In this document: positions 1-9,240 of the stretch, piece by piece | Layout: the number at the start of each line of letters is the position of its first letter | Position numbering within the stretch: the first letter of the stretch is position 1 | Assembly (NCBI RefSeq): GCF_900116435.1 | Contig: NZ_FPAZ01000007.1 | Span: 1-64,000, forward strand | Source: Pseudoalteromonas lipolytica | GTDB lineage: Bacteria; Pseudomonadota; Gammaproteobacteria; Enterobacterales; Alteromonadaceae | DNA: 64,000 bases | Direction of reading: 5' to 3' | Made by a program: the position numbers and the translations under genes | Notes under the pieces: model-generated | Database searches by the model: none | Seen by the model: the letters and a program-made list of their open reading frames with translations, nothing else | Told to the model about the DNA's origin: nothing

Positions 1-215
1 GCAATGGTATCGTCAACAGGAATGCCGTTTTCAAAGGGACGGTATTGGCGCAACCAATCAAGTTTATCTCGACCAAACACTTCTATATCGCTCCAACCCT
101 CTGCTCCAGAAAGGACTGCACTCACAGTCAGAAATATCACATCAATAAAGTCATGTTGAACATTAATTTGCGTGCGGGGATCGGTAACTTCTGAAAAATG
201 GCTTAGAAAACTCAT
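1..215 (-). CDS. ISAs1-family transposase, N-terminal fragment (runs off window)
   Basis: The reading frame opens with ATG at 213-215 and stays open for about 71 codons to the window edge. It encodes a DDE transposase N-terminal region. Recognisable family features are SHFSEVTDPR near the start, a hydrophobic stretch around residues 25-40 (DVIFLTVSAVLSGAEGW), then GRDKLDWLRQYRPFENGIP and DDTIA. These match the N-terminal domain that precedes the DDE catalytic core in ISAs1 transposases. The catalytic residues lie outside the window, so it cannot be said whether the enzyme is intact. Family recognition is from memory of conserved blocks, not from a search. Confidence 0.88.
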   Translation of the reverse strand, partial: MSFLSHFSEVTDPRTQINVQHDFIDVIFLTVSAVLSGAEGWSDIEVFGRDKLDWLRQYRPFENGIPVDDTI

Positions 216-326
216 AATTAACTCGTGTCATCAAAAAAACTATTTGATCACACTAATGATGATAAATATAACGAATTAAATCGATCAGATATCAGAGTAA
301 TTTAACAAAAGTACGATCTTGCCCTG
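1..326 (-). mobile_element. ISAs1-family insertion sequence, partial (5' end only)
   Basis: This is the transposase-start end of an insertion sequence that continues past the left window edge. The outer tip reads, on the minus strand, CAGGGCAAGATCGTAC from base 326 inward. A terminal repeat beginning CAGGGC is typical of ISAs1-family elements. The transposase ATG lies about 110 bases inside the tip, and its N-terminus fits the same family. The sequence just outside the tip begins ATTAACTG and may be part of the target duplication, but the other end is not in the window, so neither the duplication nor the integrity of the element can be judged. Confidence 0.85.
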
Positions 327-413
327 ATTAACTGTACAAAAAATAATTAAATTTCTTTGCAAGCTGTATCTGAAATGTTAGTTATAGAGAGACTTAAGCA
401 AAGGAAAATTATC

Positions 414-962
414 ATGCACATTTCAAATTCGCTGGTTCCACATTGGTCCTCCTTATTCATTCACGGTGTTATCGCTATTATTTTTGGTTTATGCGGCTGG
501 CTTGCGCCTGAAGCATCCCTCGCCGTATTGATGTTTATTTTTGCTGCATACTTTTTTGTTGATGGCTCGATTAGAGCCTGGTTAGCGTTTGCTTCTAAAA
601 AAGATAACCCGCTATGGTGGATGCTCCTCATAGGCGGTCTAATTTCTATTGCAGCAGCTTTAGTGACCTTATTTGCCCCTAATGTCACTGCGATTCTAAT
701 GCTTTATTTTATTGCAGCTTGGGCTATCGCTATTGGTGTCATTGAAATTGTCATTGCAAGTAAGCTACGTAAAGAAATAAGCAATGAATGGCTTTTGATT
801 GGCAGTGGGGTTATCTCAATTGTTTTTGGTGGCTACCTTATGTTTAATCCGGGTGCCGGCATCATTACATTACTATGGCTCGTTGCAAGCTATGCAATTG
901 TGTTTGGACTCATCATGGTGCTTCTGTCGTTTAAACTTAAAAAACTGCATGAGGCAACGTAA
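414..962 (+). CDS. HdeD-family (DUF308) membrane protein
   Basis: A 182-residue hydrophobic protein with about six membrane helices and the repeated short-loop pattern of the HdeD/DUF308 family: glycine-rich helices such as VIAIIFGLCGWLAPEASL, then a later copy (SGVISIVFGGYLMFNPGAG). HdeD of E. coli is an inner-membrane protein linked to acid resistance, but most family members have no proven role. ATG 414 is preferred because AAAGGA lies about 8 bases upstream. A longer frame from a TTG at 357 has no ribosome site and would add a hydrophilic tail. The gene lies just outside the insertion sequence and ends in a strong hairpin shared with the convergent mscS-like gene. Confidence 0.8.
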   Translation: MHISNSLVPHWSSLFIHGVIAIIFGLCGWLAPEASLAVLMFIFAAYFFVDGSIRAWLAFASKKDNPLWWMLLIGGLISIAAALVTLFAPNVTAILMLYFIAAWAIAIGVIEIVIASKLRKEISNEWLLIGSGVISIVFGGYLMFNPGAGIITLLWLVASYAIVFGLIMVLLSFKLKKLHEAT

Positions 963-963
963 A

Positions 964-985
964 AAAAGCGGCAAATGCCGCTTTT
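964..985. terminator. Bidirectional terminator between HdeD-like and MscS-like genes
   Basis: Ten-base perfect arms (AAAAGCGGCA / TGCCGCTTTT) separated by AA. The A-rich and T-rich flanks let it act on both strands, and it sits between two convergent genes. Confidence 0.85.
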
Positions 986-992
986 CTTATTG

Positions 993-1862
993 TTATTTTG
1001 AATGTGTTCTTTTCAAGGCTATCTGCCCATCAATATGAATATCGCGCTGTGGGAAAGCTATCGTTACATTATGCTCAGCAAAAATTTTATAAATGCTAAA
1101 GCGTAATTCACTGCGTACCTGACGAAGCGGTGCTTCAGACTCAGCACACACCCAAAATATTGCACTAAACGTGAGTGAACTGTCAGCAAAATCATCGAAC
1201 AATACTGACGAGGCTGGTTTTTTTAAAATAGCAGGATGCTCATCTAGCACTTGCTTAATCAGCCTTTCAACTAACACCACATCAGAGCCATATGCAACAC
1301 CCACGTTTACCGATGAACGCGCATTACGGTCAATCAACGTCCAGTTAGTGACTGTGTTTTCGAGCAATTGACTATTTGGTACCAACATATGCACGCCATC
1401 ATTGCGACGAATACGAGTTGAACGTGTATTAATTGTCTCAACCACGCCTTTTGCATCACCCACTTCTAAGAAGTCACCGATTCTAATCGGGCGTTCCCAC
1501 ATGAGTATCCAGCCACTAATAAAGTTGTTAATGATATTTTGTGCACCAAAACCGACGCCAATGGCTATCGCACCAGAGACAAATGCAAATGCCGTTAACG
1601 GAATATTCAGTACCTCAAGTGAAGTAAACACAAGCACTGCGATGGTAACAACAAGGTAAATACGGGTGAATAAATGAACTGTGTCTGGCCCTAGGTTTTT
1701 TGCCAACAGTGCTTTTTTAATTAATCGACCTATCCATGTGACCACAAACCACATTAAAAACAGCACCAAAGGTACTTGAATAACTTTTAGCACAGTGATT
1801 TGTACATCGTTATATGTAAACAAAACAAACGATAATGCAGATTGCAAATCAGCAAGGGTCAT
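993..1862 (-). CDS. Small-conductance mechanosensitive channel, MscS family
   Basis: A 289-residue channel of the short MscS type. It has three predicted membrane helices in the first about 115 residues. The pore helix (residues about 90-115) carries the glycine/alanine ladder AFVSGAIAIGVGFGAQNIINN. The beta domain follows (RPIRIGDFLEVGDAKGVVETINTR) with the family signature RIRRNDGVHMLVPNS. The C-terminal alpha/beta vestibule ends in FPQRDIHIDG. It would open under membrane tension to release solutes during hypo-osmotic shock. Length is close to E. coli MscS (286 aa). The ATG at 1862 has AGGA about 10 bases upstream. Several MscS paralogues usually coexist in this group, so the symbol mscS is not assigned. 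Confidence 0.92.
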   Translation of the reverse strand: MTLADLQSALSFVLFTYNDVQITVLKVIQVPLVLFLMWFVVTWIGRLIKKALLAKNLGPDTVHLFTRIYLVVTIAVLVFTSLEVLNIPLTAFAFVSGAIAIGVGFGAQNIINNFISGWILMWERPIRIGDFLEVGDAKGVVETINTRSTRIRRNDGVHMLVPNSQLLENTVTNWTLIDRNARSSVNVGVAYGSDVVLVERLIKQVLDEHPAILKKPASSVLFDDFADSSLTFSAIFWVCAESEAPLRQVRSELRFSIYKIFAEHNVTIAFPQRDIHIDGQIALKRTHSK

Positions 1863-1979
1863 AAATGAACATTCCTAGTAAAAAGTCGTGTTTGATTCAG
1901 TTGTCACTAAGTTTAACACGGCATAATAGATGAAATCTTAGTAAATTCTAAGATCTTTATGCGCAAAAAGCGCTATTTA

Positions 1980-2009
1980 TTAACTCTTTTAGACCATAAG
2001 TGCTATATA
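1980..2009 (+). promoter_or_regulatory. Possible sigma-70 promoter of the 69-aa gene
   Basis: TTAACT (1980-1985) and TATATA (2004-2009) are separated by 18 bases, and the -10 lies about 36 bases before the ATG at 2046. Upstream there is also a small perfect hairpin (ATCTTAG-N6-CTAAGAT). The match is modest in an A+T-rich region. Confidence 0.35.
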
Positions 2010-2045
2010 CATAGTGAAAGCTTTTAATAGCATGAGGAGAGCACA

Positions 2046-2255
2046 ATGTCACAAATGACACTTACACAAAAACTTGCAACATTACAGCCACTCGTTGACT
2101 TAAACCTTTTTGAATCAAGTCTAGAGTATCGTAACCGCATTTTGAACTTACTTGCCGAACAAGAACACTCATTAGCATTAATTAACAAAGAGTTCGGCAA
2201 CGCCATGCCAGAAAATTTTGGTTCAGAGAAAAAGTTTGTCTTGGGTTACAACTGA
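2046..2255 (+). CDS. Small hypothetical protein (69 aa)
   Basis: A short, mostly helical, soluble protein with no signal peptide or membrane segment. It has the blocks TLTQKLATLQPLVDLNLFESSLEYRNRIL and EQEHSLALINKEFGNAMP. It is judged real because GAGGAG lies 7-12 bases before the ATG, a plausible promoter precedes it, and a clean terminator follows. I do not recognise a family. The neighbours (MscS on the other strand, an M3 peptidase downstream behind a terminator) give no functional clue. Confidence 0.7.
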   Translation: MSQMTLTQKLATLQPLVDLNLFESSLEYRNRILNLLAEQEHSLALINKEFGNAMPENFGSEKKFVLGYN

Positions 2256-2318
2256 TCAATGCCAGTAAACTCTAACAAAAATCTAATTTGGCAATCAGCG
2301 CCATTTTCAATTTAAGCT

Positions 2319-2346
2319 AGCCATCACCTTTATTTGATGGCTTTTT
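2319..2346 (+). terminator. Rho-independent terminator after the 69-aa gene
   Basis: Eight-base arms AGCCATCA / TGATGGCT around an 8-base loop, followed by five T. It separates the small gene from the downstream M3 peptidase gene. Confidence 0.8.
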
Positions 2347-2470
2347 AAACACTTCATCCCTGAATCACTCTTTTTTGCGGCATACTTACCTATTAAAGCG
2401 ACAAACTTGCTTCTTTCTACTTATAAATTTGATAAGTTAGAGAAGATTTATCCACATTTTTGGAGCTCTC

Positions 2471-4609
2471 ATGCGTAAAACCTTAGTAGCAACCACCATT
2501 GCTAGTGTTCTTTTATTATCTGCTTGTAGTTCACAACAAGCTGACACTCAAACTCAAATTGAAACAGCCGCTGAAACACAAACAGCTAATGTTGAAAACA
2601 TTCTTTTTAAGCCAAGCCCTTTACAGTACATGGCTCCAGAGTTTGATAAGCTTTCGGCTAAAGACTATGAGCCAGCGTTTGAAGCAGGGATCGCACAACA
2701 AAAAGCTGAAATTGTAAAGATTGCAAACAACCCAGAGCCAGCAACATTCGAAAATACCCTTGTTGCAATGGAATACTCGGGTGAATTATTAGACCGCGCT
2801 TCTGCGGCATTTTTTAATTTATCGGGTTTAATCTCTGATAGTGAGTACCAACGTATCGACGCGAAAATGGCGCCGATTATGTCAGCTCACACTGATGACA
2901 TTTACTTAAACAAAGCGCTATTCACCCGTGTGCAAAGTGTTTATGACAACAAAACATCTTTAAATGCAGAAGATCAACGCCTTGTTGATTACTACTACAA
3001 AAAATTCGTTAACGCGGGTGCAAAACTAACTGAAGCTGAAAAAGCAAAAATGCGTGAAATAAACGCAGAGCTTGCCAAGCTTTCAACTGAGTTTTCGCAA
3101 AACATCTTAAAATCATTTAAAGAAGATGTGATTTTAGTTAAAGATAAAAGCGAGTTAGCAGGTTTATCAGAAGGCGAAATCGCAAGCCTTGCAGCAGCAG
3201 CCAAAAAAGCTGGTAAAGAAGGCTACATGATCACACTAGTGAACACGACTCGCCAACCTATCTTACAAAGCCTTGAAAATCGTAAACTGCGTGAAAAAAT
3301 TTGGACTACATCTGCAACGCGTGCGCAAGCAACAAACGGCCCTATTATCATTAAAGAAACCAAGCTACGTGCAGAAAAAGCTGCATTACTTGGCTATAAA
3401 GATTGGGCTTCATATGTGATGACTAACCGTATGGCACAAACAACTGAAAACGTTTACGGCATCCTTGATGACTTAGCGCCAAAAGCGGTTGCTAAAGCAG
3501 AAGCAGAGGCAGAACAAATCCAGCAAGTAATCAAAAAATCAGGTGAAACGTTTGCACTACAGCCATGGGACTGGGCGTTTTATGCTGAAAAAGTTCGTCA
3601 ACAGAAGTACGACTTAGACCCAGCTTTAGTTAAGCCTTACTTTGAAATGCAGTCAGTGATCCATGACGGCCTATTCTTTGCGATGAATAAACTTTACGGC
3701 ATTACGTTTAAAGAGCGTAAAGATTTGCCTGTATATCACGAAGACGTCATGGTGTTTGAAGTATTCAATGAAGACGGTAGCGCTATCGGTCTGTTCTATA
3801 TGGACCCTTATGCACGTGAAGGTAAACGAGGGGGTGCATGGATGAGTGCCTATGTTAGCCAAAGCGGCTTAAAAGGCACCAAGCCTGTGATCTACAACGC
3901 ACAGAACATTCCTAAGCCAGCTGAAGGTCAACCAACACTAATGACTTTCTCTGAAGTAACAACGATGTTCCACGAATTTGGTCATGCTGTGCACGGTTTA
4001 TTCTCTGATGTTAAATACCCAAGCTTAGCGGGTACAGCGACTGCACGTGACTTTGTTGAATTCCCTTCACAAGCAAACGAAGACTGGAATATTGAACCGA
4101 CAGTACTTGCAAACTACGCCAAGCACTACAAAACAGGTGAGCCAATTCCAAAAGAGTTACTTGCAAAAGTACTTGAGTCACAAAAGTTCAACCAAGGCTT
4201 CGATACAACTGAGTATTTAGCGGCGGCACTCCTTGATATGGAATGGCACTCATTCGGTGTTGATGCCGATATCACAGACGTACAAAAGTTTGAACATGAT
4301 GCGTTAGACAAACATGGTATTGCGTACTACCCCGTGCCGCCGCGCTATAAATCTTGCTACTTCAGCCACACTTTTGCCGGTGGTTACTCAGCAGGTTACT
4401 ATGCTTATCTTTGGACTGAAGTATTCGCAGCAGATGCGTTTGCGCACATGACTAAACAAGGTGGTTTAACGCGCGAAAATGGTGACAATTTCCGTAAAGA
4501 GATTTTATCTAAAGGTAACAGCCGCGACTTAATGCAAAGCTATATTGAGTTCCGTGGTCAAAAACCAACTACAGACGCGTTATTAAAGCGTCGTGGTTTA
4601 GTTGAATAA
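2471..4609 (+). CDS. dcp: M3-family peptidyl-dipeptidase lipoprotein (Dcp type)
   Basis: A 712-residue zinc metallopeptidase of family M3A that removes C-terminal dipeptides from short peptides. The N-terminus is a lipoprotein signal (LLLSACSS, lipidated Cys about residue 19), so it is probably anchored in the envelope, whereas E. coli Dcp is soluble. The zinc site HEFGH is at residues 501-505, with a third ligand Glu at about 530 (DFVEFPSQ). The C-terminal motif HTFAGGYSAGYYAYLWTEV is a family hallmark that contacts substrate. Length fits the family (about 680-720). Start ATG 2471 follows TTTTGGAGCTCTC. The gene is monocistronic, with a terminator immediately after. Confidence 0.93.
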   Translation: MRKTLVATTIASVLLLSACSSQQADTQTQIETAAETQTANVENILFKPSPLQYMAPEFDKLSAKDYEPAFEAGIAQQKAEIVKIANNPEPATFENTLVAMEYSGELLDRASAAFFNLSGLISDSEYQRIDAKMAPIMSAHTDDIYLNKALFTRVQSVYDNKTSLNAEDQRLVDYYYKKFVNAGAKLTEAEKAKMREINAELAKLSTEFSQNILKSFKEDVILVKDKSELAGLSEGEIASLAAAAKKAGKEGYMITLVNTTRQPILQSLENRKLREKIWTTSATRAQATNGPIIIKETKLRAEKAALLGYKDWASYVMTNRMAQTTENVYGILDDLAPKAVAKAEAEAEQIQQVIKKSGETFALQPWDWAFYAEKVRQQKYDLDPALVKPYFEMQSVIHDGLFFAMNKLYGITFKERKDLPVYHEDVMVFEVFNEDGSAIGLFYMDPYAREGKRGGAWMSAYVSQSGLKGTKPVIYNAQNIPKPAEGQPTLMTFSEVTTMFHEFGHAVHGLFSDVKYPSLAGTATARDFVEFPSQANEDWNIEPTVLANYAKHYKTGEPIPKELLAKVLESQKFNQGFDTTEYLAAALLDMEWHSFGVDADITDVQKFEHDALDKHGIAYYPVPPRYKSCYFSHTFAGGYSAGYYAYLWTEVFAADAFAHMTKQGGLTRENGDNFRKEILSKGNSRDLMQSYIEFRGQKPTTDALLKRRGLVE

Positions 4610-4625
4610 TCACAATGTTGTTTAG

Positions 4626-4654
4626 AGTATGAGGGGTAACCCTCATACTTTTTA
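4626..4654 (+). terminator. Rho-independent terminator after dcp
   Basis: Ten-base perfect arms AGTATGAGGG / CCCTCATACT with loop GTAA, followed by TTTTT. Confidence 0.85.
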
Positions 4655-4756
4655 AGTATTAATTGATTTTCCACCCCGCTTTTACTCCTATTCACCTCAA
4701 AGCAATTGTCAGTTAACTCGTTTTTGCTAATCTCAAAGAAAAACATAAGTTCACAC

Positions 4757-6184
4757 ATGAAAAACGCTTTACTTTTAGGACTTTGCTCAGCTTTAGCTGC
4801 ATGTTCATCAATCCCGGATGAGCACGCCGACATTGTTATCGATAACGCTCAGATCATTGATATGCACACTGGAGAAATCGCAGCAAACCAATCACTGGCT
4901 ATTCGTGATGGCATTATCATACAACGCAGTAACCAGCCACTGAGTGCCCAATATCAAAGTTCAACGCTTATAAATGCAAAAGGTCAGTATGTCATGCCGG
5001 GTCTTTGGGATATGCATGTCCATTTTGGCGGTGGTGATGAGCTTATTGAAGAGAATAAACAGCTACTGCCACTGTATTTAGCCTATGGCGTAACAACCGT
5101 TCGTGATGCTGCGGCTGATTTGAGTGAATCTGTACTTAGCTGGCGTGAACAAGTCAAACAAGGTCAGTTAGTCGGCCCGACTATTTTTACATCAGGCCCC
5201 AAACTTGAAGGAAAAGGCTCTATTTGGCCCGGCGACTTAGAAGTTGAGACGACTGAAGAAATGCATGCTGCAATGGTTCTGCTAGACAGCATGGACGTCG
5301 ATTTTATCAAAATTACCGACAGCGCTTTAACGCCTGAACTTTATCTAAAGGCAGTAAAAGAGGTTAAAAAACGGGGTTATCAAATTTCTGGTCATATCCC
5401 GTTTTCGTTGTCTGTGACTGATGTCTCCAAGGCAGGTCTTGATGCGATTGAGCATATGACCTATATGCTTAAAGCTGCAGCTAAAAACGAAGCGGATATT
5501 TCCGCAAAGGTTGCCTCAAAAGAGCTAAGTTATAGCACTGCACTGCCCATTATCACCGCGCAGTTTGATAAACCAACAGCCATTGAGAAATTTACAGTTC
5601 TTGCCAACAATAACACCGCAGTGGTGCCCACCTTGATTGGTGGCAAAATAACGGCTTACATTGATGAAGATAATCATCAAGACGATGTTTTTTTAGATTA
5701 TTTGGGTAAGGGTTTAAAAGCAACTTACCAGTGGCGAGTCGATAGAGCTAACAAAGACACGCCCGCACAAATCAAACAGCGAAAAGAGCGTTTTGTTAAA
5801 ACCGCACAGTTACTCCCTATCGCGCAGCAAGCAGGTGTGAGTATTATTGCAGGCACAGATGCAGGCTTTTTAAATTCGTATATTTATCCGGGGCTTTCTT
5901 TACACCAAGAACTGAGTATTTTTACTGAATATGGCCTAACACCGCTGCAAACACTGCAAGCTGCAACTCTTGCGGGGCCTAAGTTTTTAAATAAACAACA
6001 GCAATACGGTGCACTTACCGAAGGCAAAGTAGCCGATCTCATTTTACTTTCAGAAAACCCACTTATTGATATTCGTAACACACAAACACTAAGTGGTGTT
6101 GTCTCGCACAGCACGTTTTACGATAGCAACGCACTCGAGCTATTAAAGCAACAAGCAAAAGCCTTTGTTGCCAGCCAACCCTAA
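4757..6184 (+). CDS. Amidohydrolase-family lipoprotein
   Basis: A 475-residue secreted metal-dependent hydrolase of the amidohydrolase superfamily, in the branch with imidazolonepropionase-like and Xaa-Pro dipeptidase-like proteins. The signal peptide ends in LAAC (Cys16). Metal-binding features are MHVHFGG near residue 95, the Lys in DFIKITDSA, GHIPFS and AIEHMTYM in the middle, and AGTDAG near residue 370. The C-terminal EGKVADLILL is typical of the family's small beta domain. The substrate cannot be read from sequence; dipeptides or cyclic amides are usual. ATG 4757 was chosen because it places the signal peptide at the N-terminus. A TTG 51 bases earlier would bury it. Confidence 0.85.
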   Translation: MKNALLLGLCSALAACSSIPDEHADIVIDNAQIIDMHTGEIAANQSLAIRDGIIIQRSNQPLSAQYQSSTLINAKGQYVMPGLWDMHVHFGGGDELIEENKQLLPLYLAYGVTTVRDAAADLSESVLSWREQVKQGQLVGPTIFTSGPKLEGKGSIWPGDLEVETTEEMHAAMVLLDSMDVDFIKITDSALTPELYLKAVKEVKKRGYQISGHIPFSLSVTDVSKAGLDAIEHMTYMLKAAAKNEADISAKVASKELSYSTALPIITAQFDKPTAIEKFTVLANNNTAVVPTLIGGKITAYIDEDNHQDDVFLDYLGKGLKATYQWRVDRANKDTPAQIKQRKERFVKTAQLLPIAQQAGVSIIAGTDAGFLNSYIYPGLSLHQELSIFTEYGLTPLQTLQAATLAGPKFLNKQQQYGALTEGKVADLILLSENPLIDIRNTQTLSGVVSHSTFYDSNALELLKQQAKAFVASQP

Positions 6185-6191
6185 CCCCCCC

Positions 6192-6235
6192 ATTGCCCAT
6201 GACCGCGTATTATCCGTCATGGGCAATTTTAATTT
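6192..6235 (+). terminator. Rho-independent terminator after the amidohydrolase gene
   Basis: Twelve-base arms ATTGCCCATGAC / GTCATGGGCAAT around a 12-base loop, followed by TTTTAATTTT. Its position argues that the next gene starts at 6283 and not earlier. Confidence 0.85.
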
Positions 6236-6282
6236 TCAGCCATCTCATATACACTGCCCTTTTTGCACATAACTCGAATAAC

Positions 6283-7137
6283 ATGACCTACTTATTTGCT
6301 GTAACCCTGCTTTGGGCCTTTTCGTTTAGTCTTATTGGTGTTTATTTAGCAGGCCAAGTAGATGCATGGTTTAGTGTGTTAATGCGTATTGGCTTAGCAA
6401 CTTGCGTGTTTTTGCCCTTTTTACAATGGCGAAAAACCCCTAAAGCCTTAGCACTAAAGCTCATGGCAATAGGCGCGGTACAGCTTGGTGTCATGTACAG
6501 CTTTTATTACCATTCGTTTTTGTACCTTAGTGTGCCCGAGGTACTACTATTTACTGTTATGACGCCACTTTACATCACCCTGTTAAACGATTTGCTTGAA
6601 AAACGTTTTAATGCCAAATTTTTATTCGCCGCAATGCTGGCTATTTTGGGAGCCGTCGCTATACGTTACGAGGGCGTTGATGAGAACTACCTCATTGGTA
6701 TGTTAATGGTTCAGGCTGCCAATATCTGTTTTGCTACCGGGCAAGTTACCTACAAACGTTTGATGCAAGATGAGCAGCTACCGCACTCTCGGGTATTTGC
6801 TTGGTTCTTTATTGGTGCCCTAATTGTTGCACTGATTTGTTACGGTTTGTTTGGCGATACCAGCAAGCTGCCCACCACAACGATGCAATGGGGCGTACTC
6901 ATTTACTTAGGCACGATTGCTTCAGGGCTTGGTTATTTCGCTTGGAACAAGGGCGCGACCATCGTCAATGTTGGTGCGCTGGCAGTAATGAATAACTTAC
7001 TGATCCCCGCGGGGATCATCGTTAATATTGTTATTTGGAATCGTGATGCCGATATCACCAAGCTTGCCATCGGCGCGGCGATTATCTTATTAGCACTTAT
7101 TATAAATCAGAAACTTAATAAAACTGCCATGGAGTAA
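6283..7137 (+). CDS. EamA/DMT-superfamily transporter
   Basis: A 284-residue integral membrane protein with about ten helices in two halves, as in EamA-domain drug/metabolite transporters. Family features include TLLWAFSFSLIG at the N-terminus, PEVLLFTVMTPLYITLLND at the end of the first half, and IYLGTIASGLGYFAWNKGA with the conserved G-x-x-A/G-x-x-x-W pattern in the second half. Members export amino acids or other small metabolites, and the substrate is not predictable here. The start at 6283 is preferred because a terminator stem occupies the region just before it and the N-terminal helix then begins immediately. The phosphodiesterase gene follows 38 bases downstream and may be co-transcribed. 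Confidence 0.85.
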   Translation: MTYLFAVTLLWAFSFSLIGVYLAGQVDAWFSVLMRIGLATCVFLPFLQWRKTPKALALKLMAIGAVQLGVMYSFYYHSFLYLSVPEVLLFTVMTPLYITLLNDLLEKRFNAKFLFAAMLAILGAVAIRYEGVDENYLIGMLMVQAANICFATGQVTYKRLMQDEQLPHSRVFAWFFIGALIVALICYGLFGDTSKLPTTTMQWGVLIYLGTIASGLGYFAWNKGATIVNVGALAVMNNLLIPAGIIVNIVIWNRDADITKLAIGAAIILLALIINQKLNKTAME

Positions 7138-7175
7138 TGATAGGCTAAACTCTATTCGATTAGAGGAATGCTGTT

Positions 7176-8405
7176 ATGCGCGCACTGGTTTTATGTTGTT
7201 TAGTTTTTATTATTCAAGGTTGTAAGAGTCTGCCAGAGGAGCAGGCAGTGCAAGTTGGCGCTAGGCCTTACTATTTAATCGACAATATGCCTGATGGGCC
7301 GTTAAAGCAGCAACTTGCGGCATGCGGTAATGGCCCTTTTTACAAAACTGATTTTGTCATTGGTCATCGCGGCGCCCCCATGCAGTTTCCTGAGCATAGT
7401 AAAGAGTCATATTTAGCCGCAGCAAGAATGGGGGCTGGCGTACTTGAATGTGACGTTGCCTTCACCAAAGATAAGCAACTCGTGTGTCGTCATTCACAAT
7501 GTGATTTACACACCACTACCAACATTTTATCTATTCCAGAACTCGCTGCAAAATGCAGCCAGCCCTTTACCCCGGCCAAAGATGGCCAACCTGCTCAGGC
7601 TAAATGCTGTACCAGCGATATCACCCAAGCTGAATTCTTAACGTTAAAAGCAAAAATGGATGGCGCCAATCCAAACGCAAAAACGGTTGCAGAGTATTTG
7701 CAAGGGACGCCAAACTGGCGCACTGATTTATATGCAAACAGTGGTACTGTAATGACCCACCAGCAAAGTATTACGCTGTTTAAAGAACTCGGTGTGAAAA
7801 TGACCCCTGAGCTAAAAAGCCCAGCAGTTAGCATGCCCTTTGATGGTTTTAGCCAGCAAGATTATGCGCAAAAATTGCTAGATGAATATCAGGCCTTAGG
7901 CGTGAATAGCCAAGATGTTTATCCGCAATCATTTAATCTTAACGATGTGAAGTATTGGCTAAACAATCACCCTGAATTTGCAAACAACAGTATTTACCTT
8001 GATGGCCGAGATGAGCAAGCACACTTTAATGCTATGGATGAAACAAGCTGGCAGCCATCAATGCAGGCTCTGTATGACGATGGTGTACGCATTATTGCAC
8101 CACCAATGTGGATGCTTTTAAGCCTTGATCAGTCAGGTAAAATCGTGCCATCGCTGTATGCTACTAAAGCTAAACAAGCCGGACTGAACATCATTACTTG
8201 GAGTTTAGAGCGCTCAGGCCCATTAAATAATGGTGGTGGATATTATTACCAGTCGATTGCCCCTGTGATTAAACAAGATGGGCAAATGATGACTGTGATA
8301 GACGTCCTTGCTAAGCAAGTGGGAGTGATGGCTATTTTCTCTGATTGGCCTGCTACTCTTACCTATTACGCAAGCTGTATGCAGTACCCTGCCTCAGAGA
8401 ATTAG
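7176..8405 (+). CDS. Glycerophosphodiester phosphodiesterase family lipoprotein
   Basis: A 409-residue envelope lipoprotein (signal ending IQGC, Cys16) with a GDPD TIM barrel. Catalytic and metal residues are His64-Arg65 in GHRGAP, Glu91 and Asp93 in LECDV, and His106 in CRHSQCD, the usual H/E-x-D/H set. The family hydrolyses glycerophosphodiesters to glycerol-3-phosphate and an alcohol. An external enzyme could provide glycerol and phosphate from lipid debris. It is longer than E. coli GlpQ (358) because of inserts between strands, for example a Cys-containing segment around residues 125-150. ATG 7176 follows TTAGAGGAATGCTGTT. Confidence 0.9.
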   Translation: MRALVLCCLVFIIQGCKSLPEEQAVQVGARPYYLIDNMPDGPLKQQLAACGNGPFYKTDFVIGHRGAPMQFPEHSKESYLAAARMGAGVLECDVAFTKDKQLVCRHSQCDLHTTTNILSIPELAAKCSQPFTPAKDGQPAQAKCCTSDITQAEFLTLKAKMDGANPNAKTVAEYLQGTPNWRTDLYANSGTVMTHQQSITLFKELGVKMTPELKSPAVSMPFDGFSQQDYAQKLLDEYQALGVNSQDVYPQSFNLNDVKYWLNNHPEFANNSIYLDGRDEQAHFNAMDETSWQPSMQALYDDGVRIIAPPMWMLLSLDQSGKIVPSLYATKAKQAGLNIITWSLERSGPLNNGGGYYYQSIAPVIKQDGQMMTVIDVLAKQVGVMAIFSDWPATLTYYASCMQYPASEN

Positions 8406-8492
8406 CTGAGCATCAATAAATTTCAAGGGCTTTTACTCGTCCAAAAGGTGGGGCTGAGGTATTATTGGTTAAACCGTTTTTAGAGGATTAAC

Positions 8493-9230
8493 ATGATTAT
8501 TCAACACCATAGCCACGACATAGATACCCCAACAGGTCTGATGCGAACCAGCATTTACCGCCCAGCTGTCGAAGGCCAATTTCCATGTATTATTTTCTAC
8601 TCTGAAATTTTTCAAGAAACAGCCCCCATTGCACGCTCTGCCGCTATGCTCGCAGGCCATGGTTTTATCGTATTAGTGCCTGAGGTTTTTCATGAGTTAA
8701 ACCCGCTCGGCACGGTACTTGCCTACGATGATGAAGGCAAAGATAAAGGCAATGCCGACAAATGGGCTAAACCACTTGAAAGCCACGATACGGATACCAC
8801 AGCCCTTATCGCATTTGCCCGCGCGCAAGCGTATTGCACAGGCTATGTGGGAGCGATGGGTGTATGTATTGGTGGTCACCTTGCTTATCGTGCCGCACTC
8901 AATCCTGATATCAAAGCCGCATTTTGTTTATATGCAACAGACATACACAGTGACACATTGCCCGCACAATCAGGCAATAACTCGTTTGAGCGCATGGCAG
9001 ATATACAAGGAGAAATTCACTTTATTTGGGGCAAACAAGACCCACATGTACCTAAAGAAGGCCGCCTTAAAATTTACCAACAAGCCGTTGCTACCGGAAT
9101 TAATTACCAGTGGCAAGAAGTTAAAGCACAACATGCATTTATGCGCGATGAGGGAGATCGTTACGACCCAGCTCTCGCTTTAACTATGTACCAACAAGCT
9201 GTTGCATTGTTTAATCGTACTTTGCGTTAA
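8493..9230 (+). CDS. Dienelactone hydrolase family protein
   Basis: A 245-residue cytoplasmic alpha/beta hydrolase. The nucleophile is Cys125 in GVCIGGH, as in carboxymethylenebutenolidase, with Asp183 in WGKQDPHVP and His214 in AQHAFMRDEGDRYD completing the triad. True dienelactone hydrolases act in chlorocatechol breakdown. No such pathway is nearby, so this is probably a general esterase or lactonase of the family. The ribosome site AGAGGATTAAC precedes ATG 8493. It converges with the LysR gene, only 10 bases apart, with no separating terminator visible. Confidence 0.88.
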   Translation: MIIQHHSHDIDTPTGLMRTSIYRPAVEGQFPCIIFYSEIFQETAPIARSAAMLAGHGFIVLVPEVFHELNPLGTVLAYDDEGKDKGNADKWAKPLESHDTDTTALIAFARAQAYCTGYVGAMGVCIGGHLAYRAALNPDIKAAFCLYATDIHSDTLPAQSGNNSFERMADIQGEIHFIWGKQDPHVPKEGRLKIYQQAVATGINYQWQEVKAQHAFMRDEGDRYDPALALTMYQQAVALFNRTLR

Positions 9231-9240
9231 CCCTGCTTGC

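Noticed and set aside
8719..9183. Open frame of 154 codons in another frame of the dienelactone hydrolase gene
   Set aside because: Same strand and fully inside a gene whose catalytic triad is intact; no family features.
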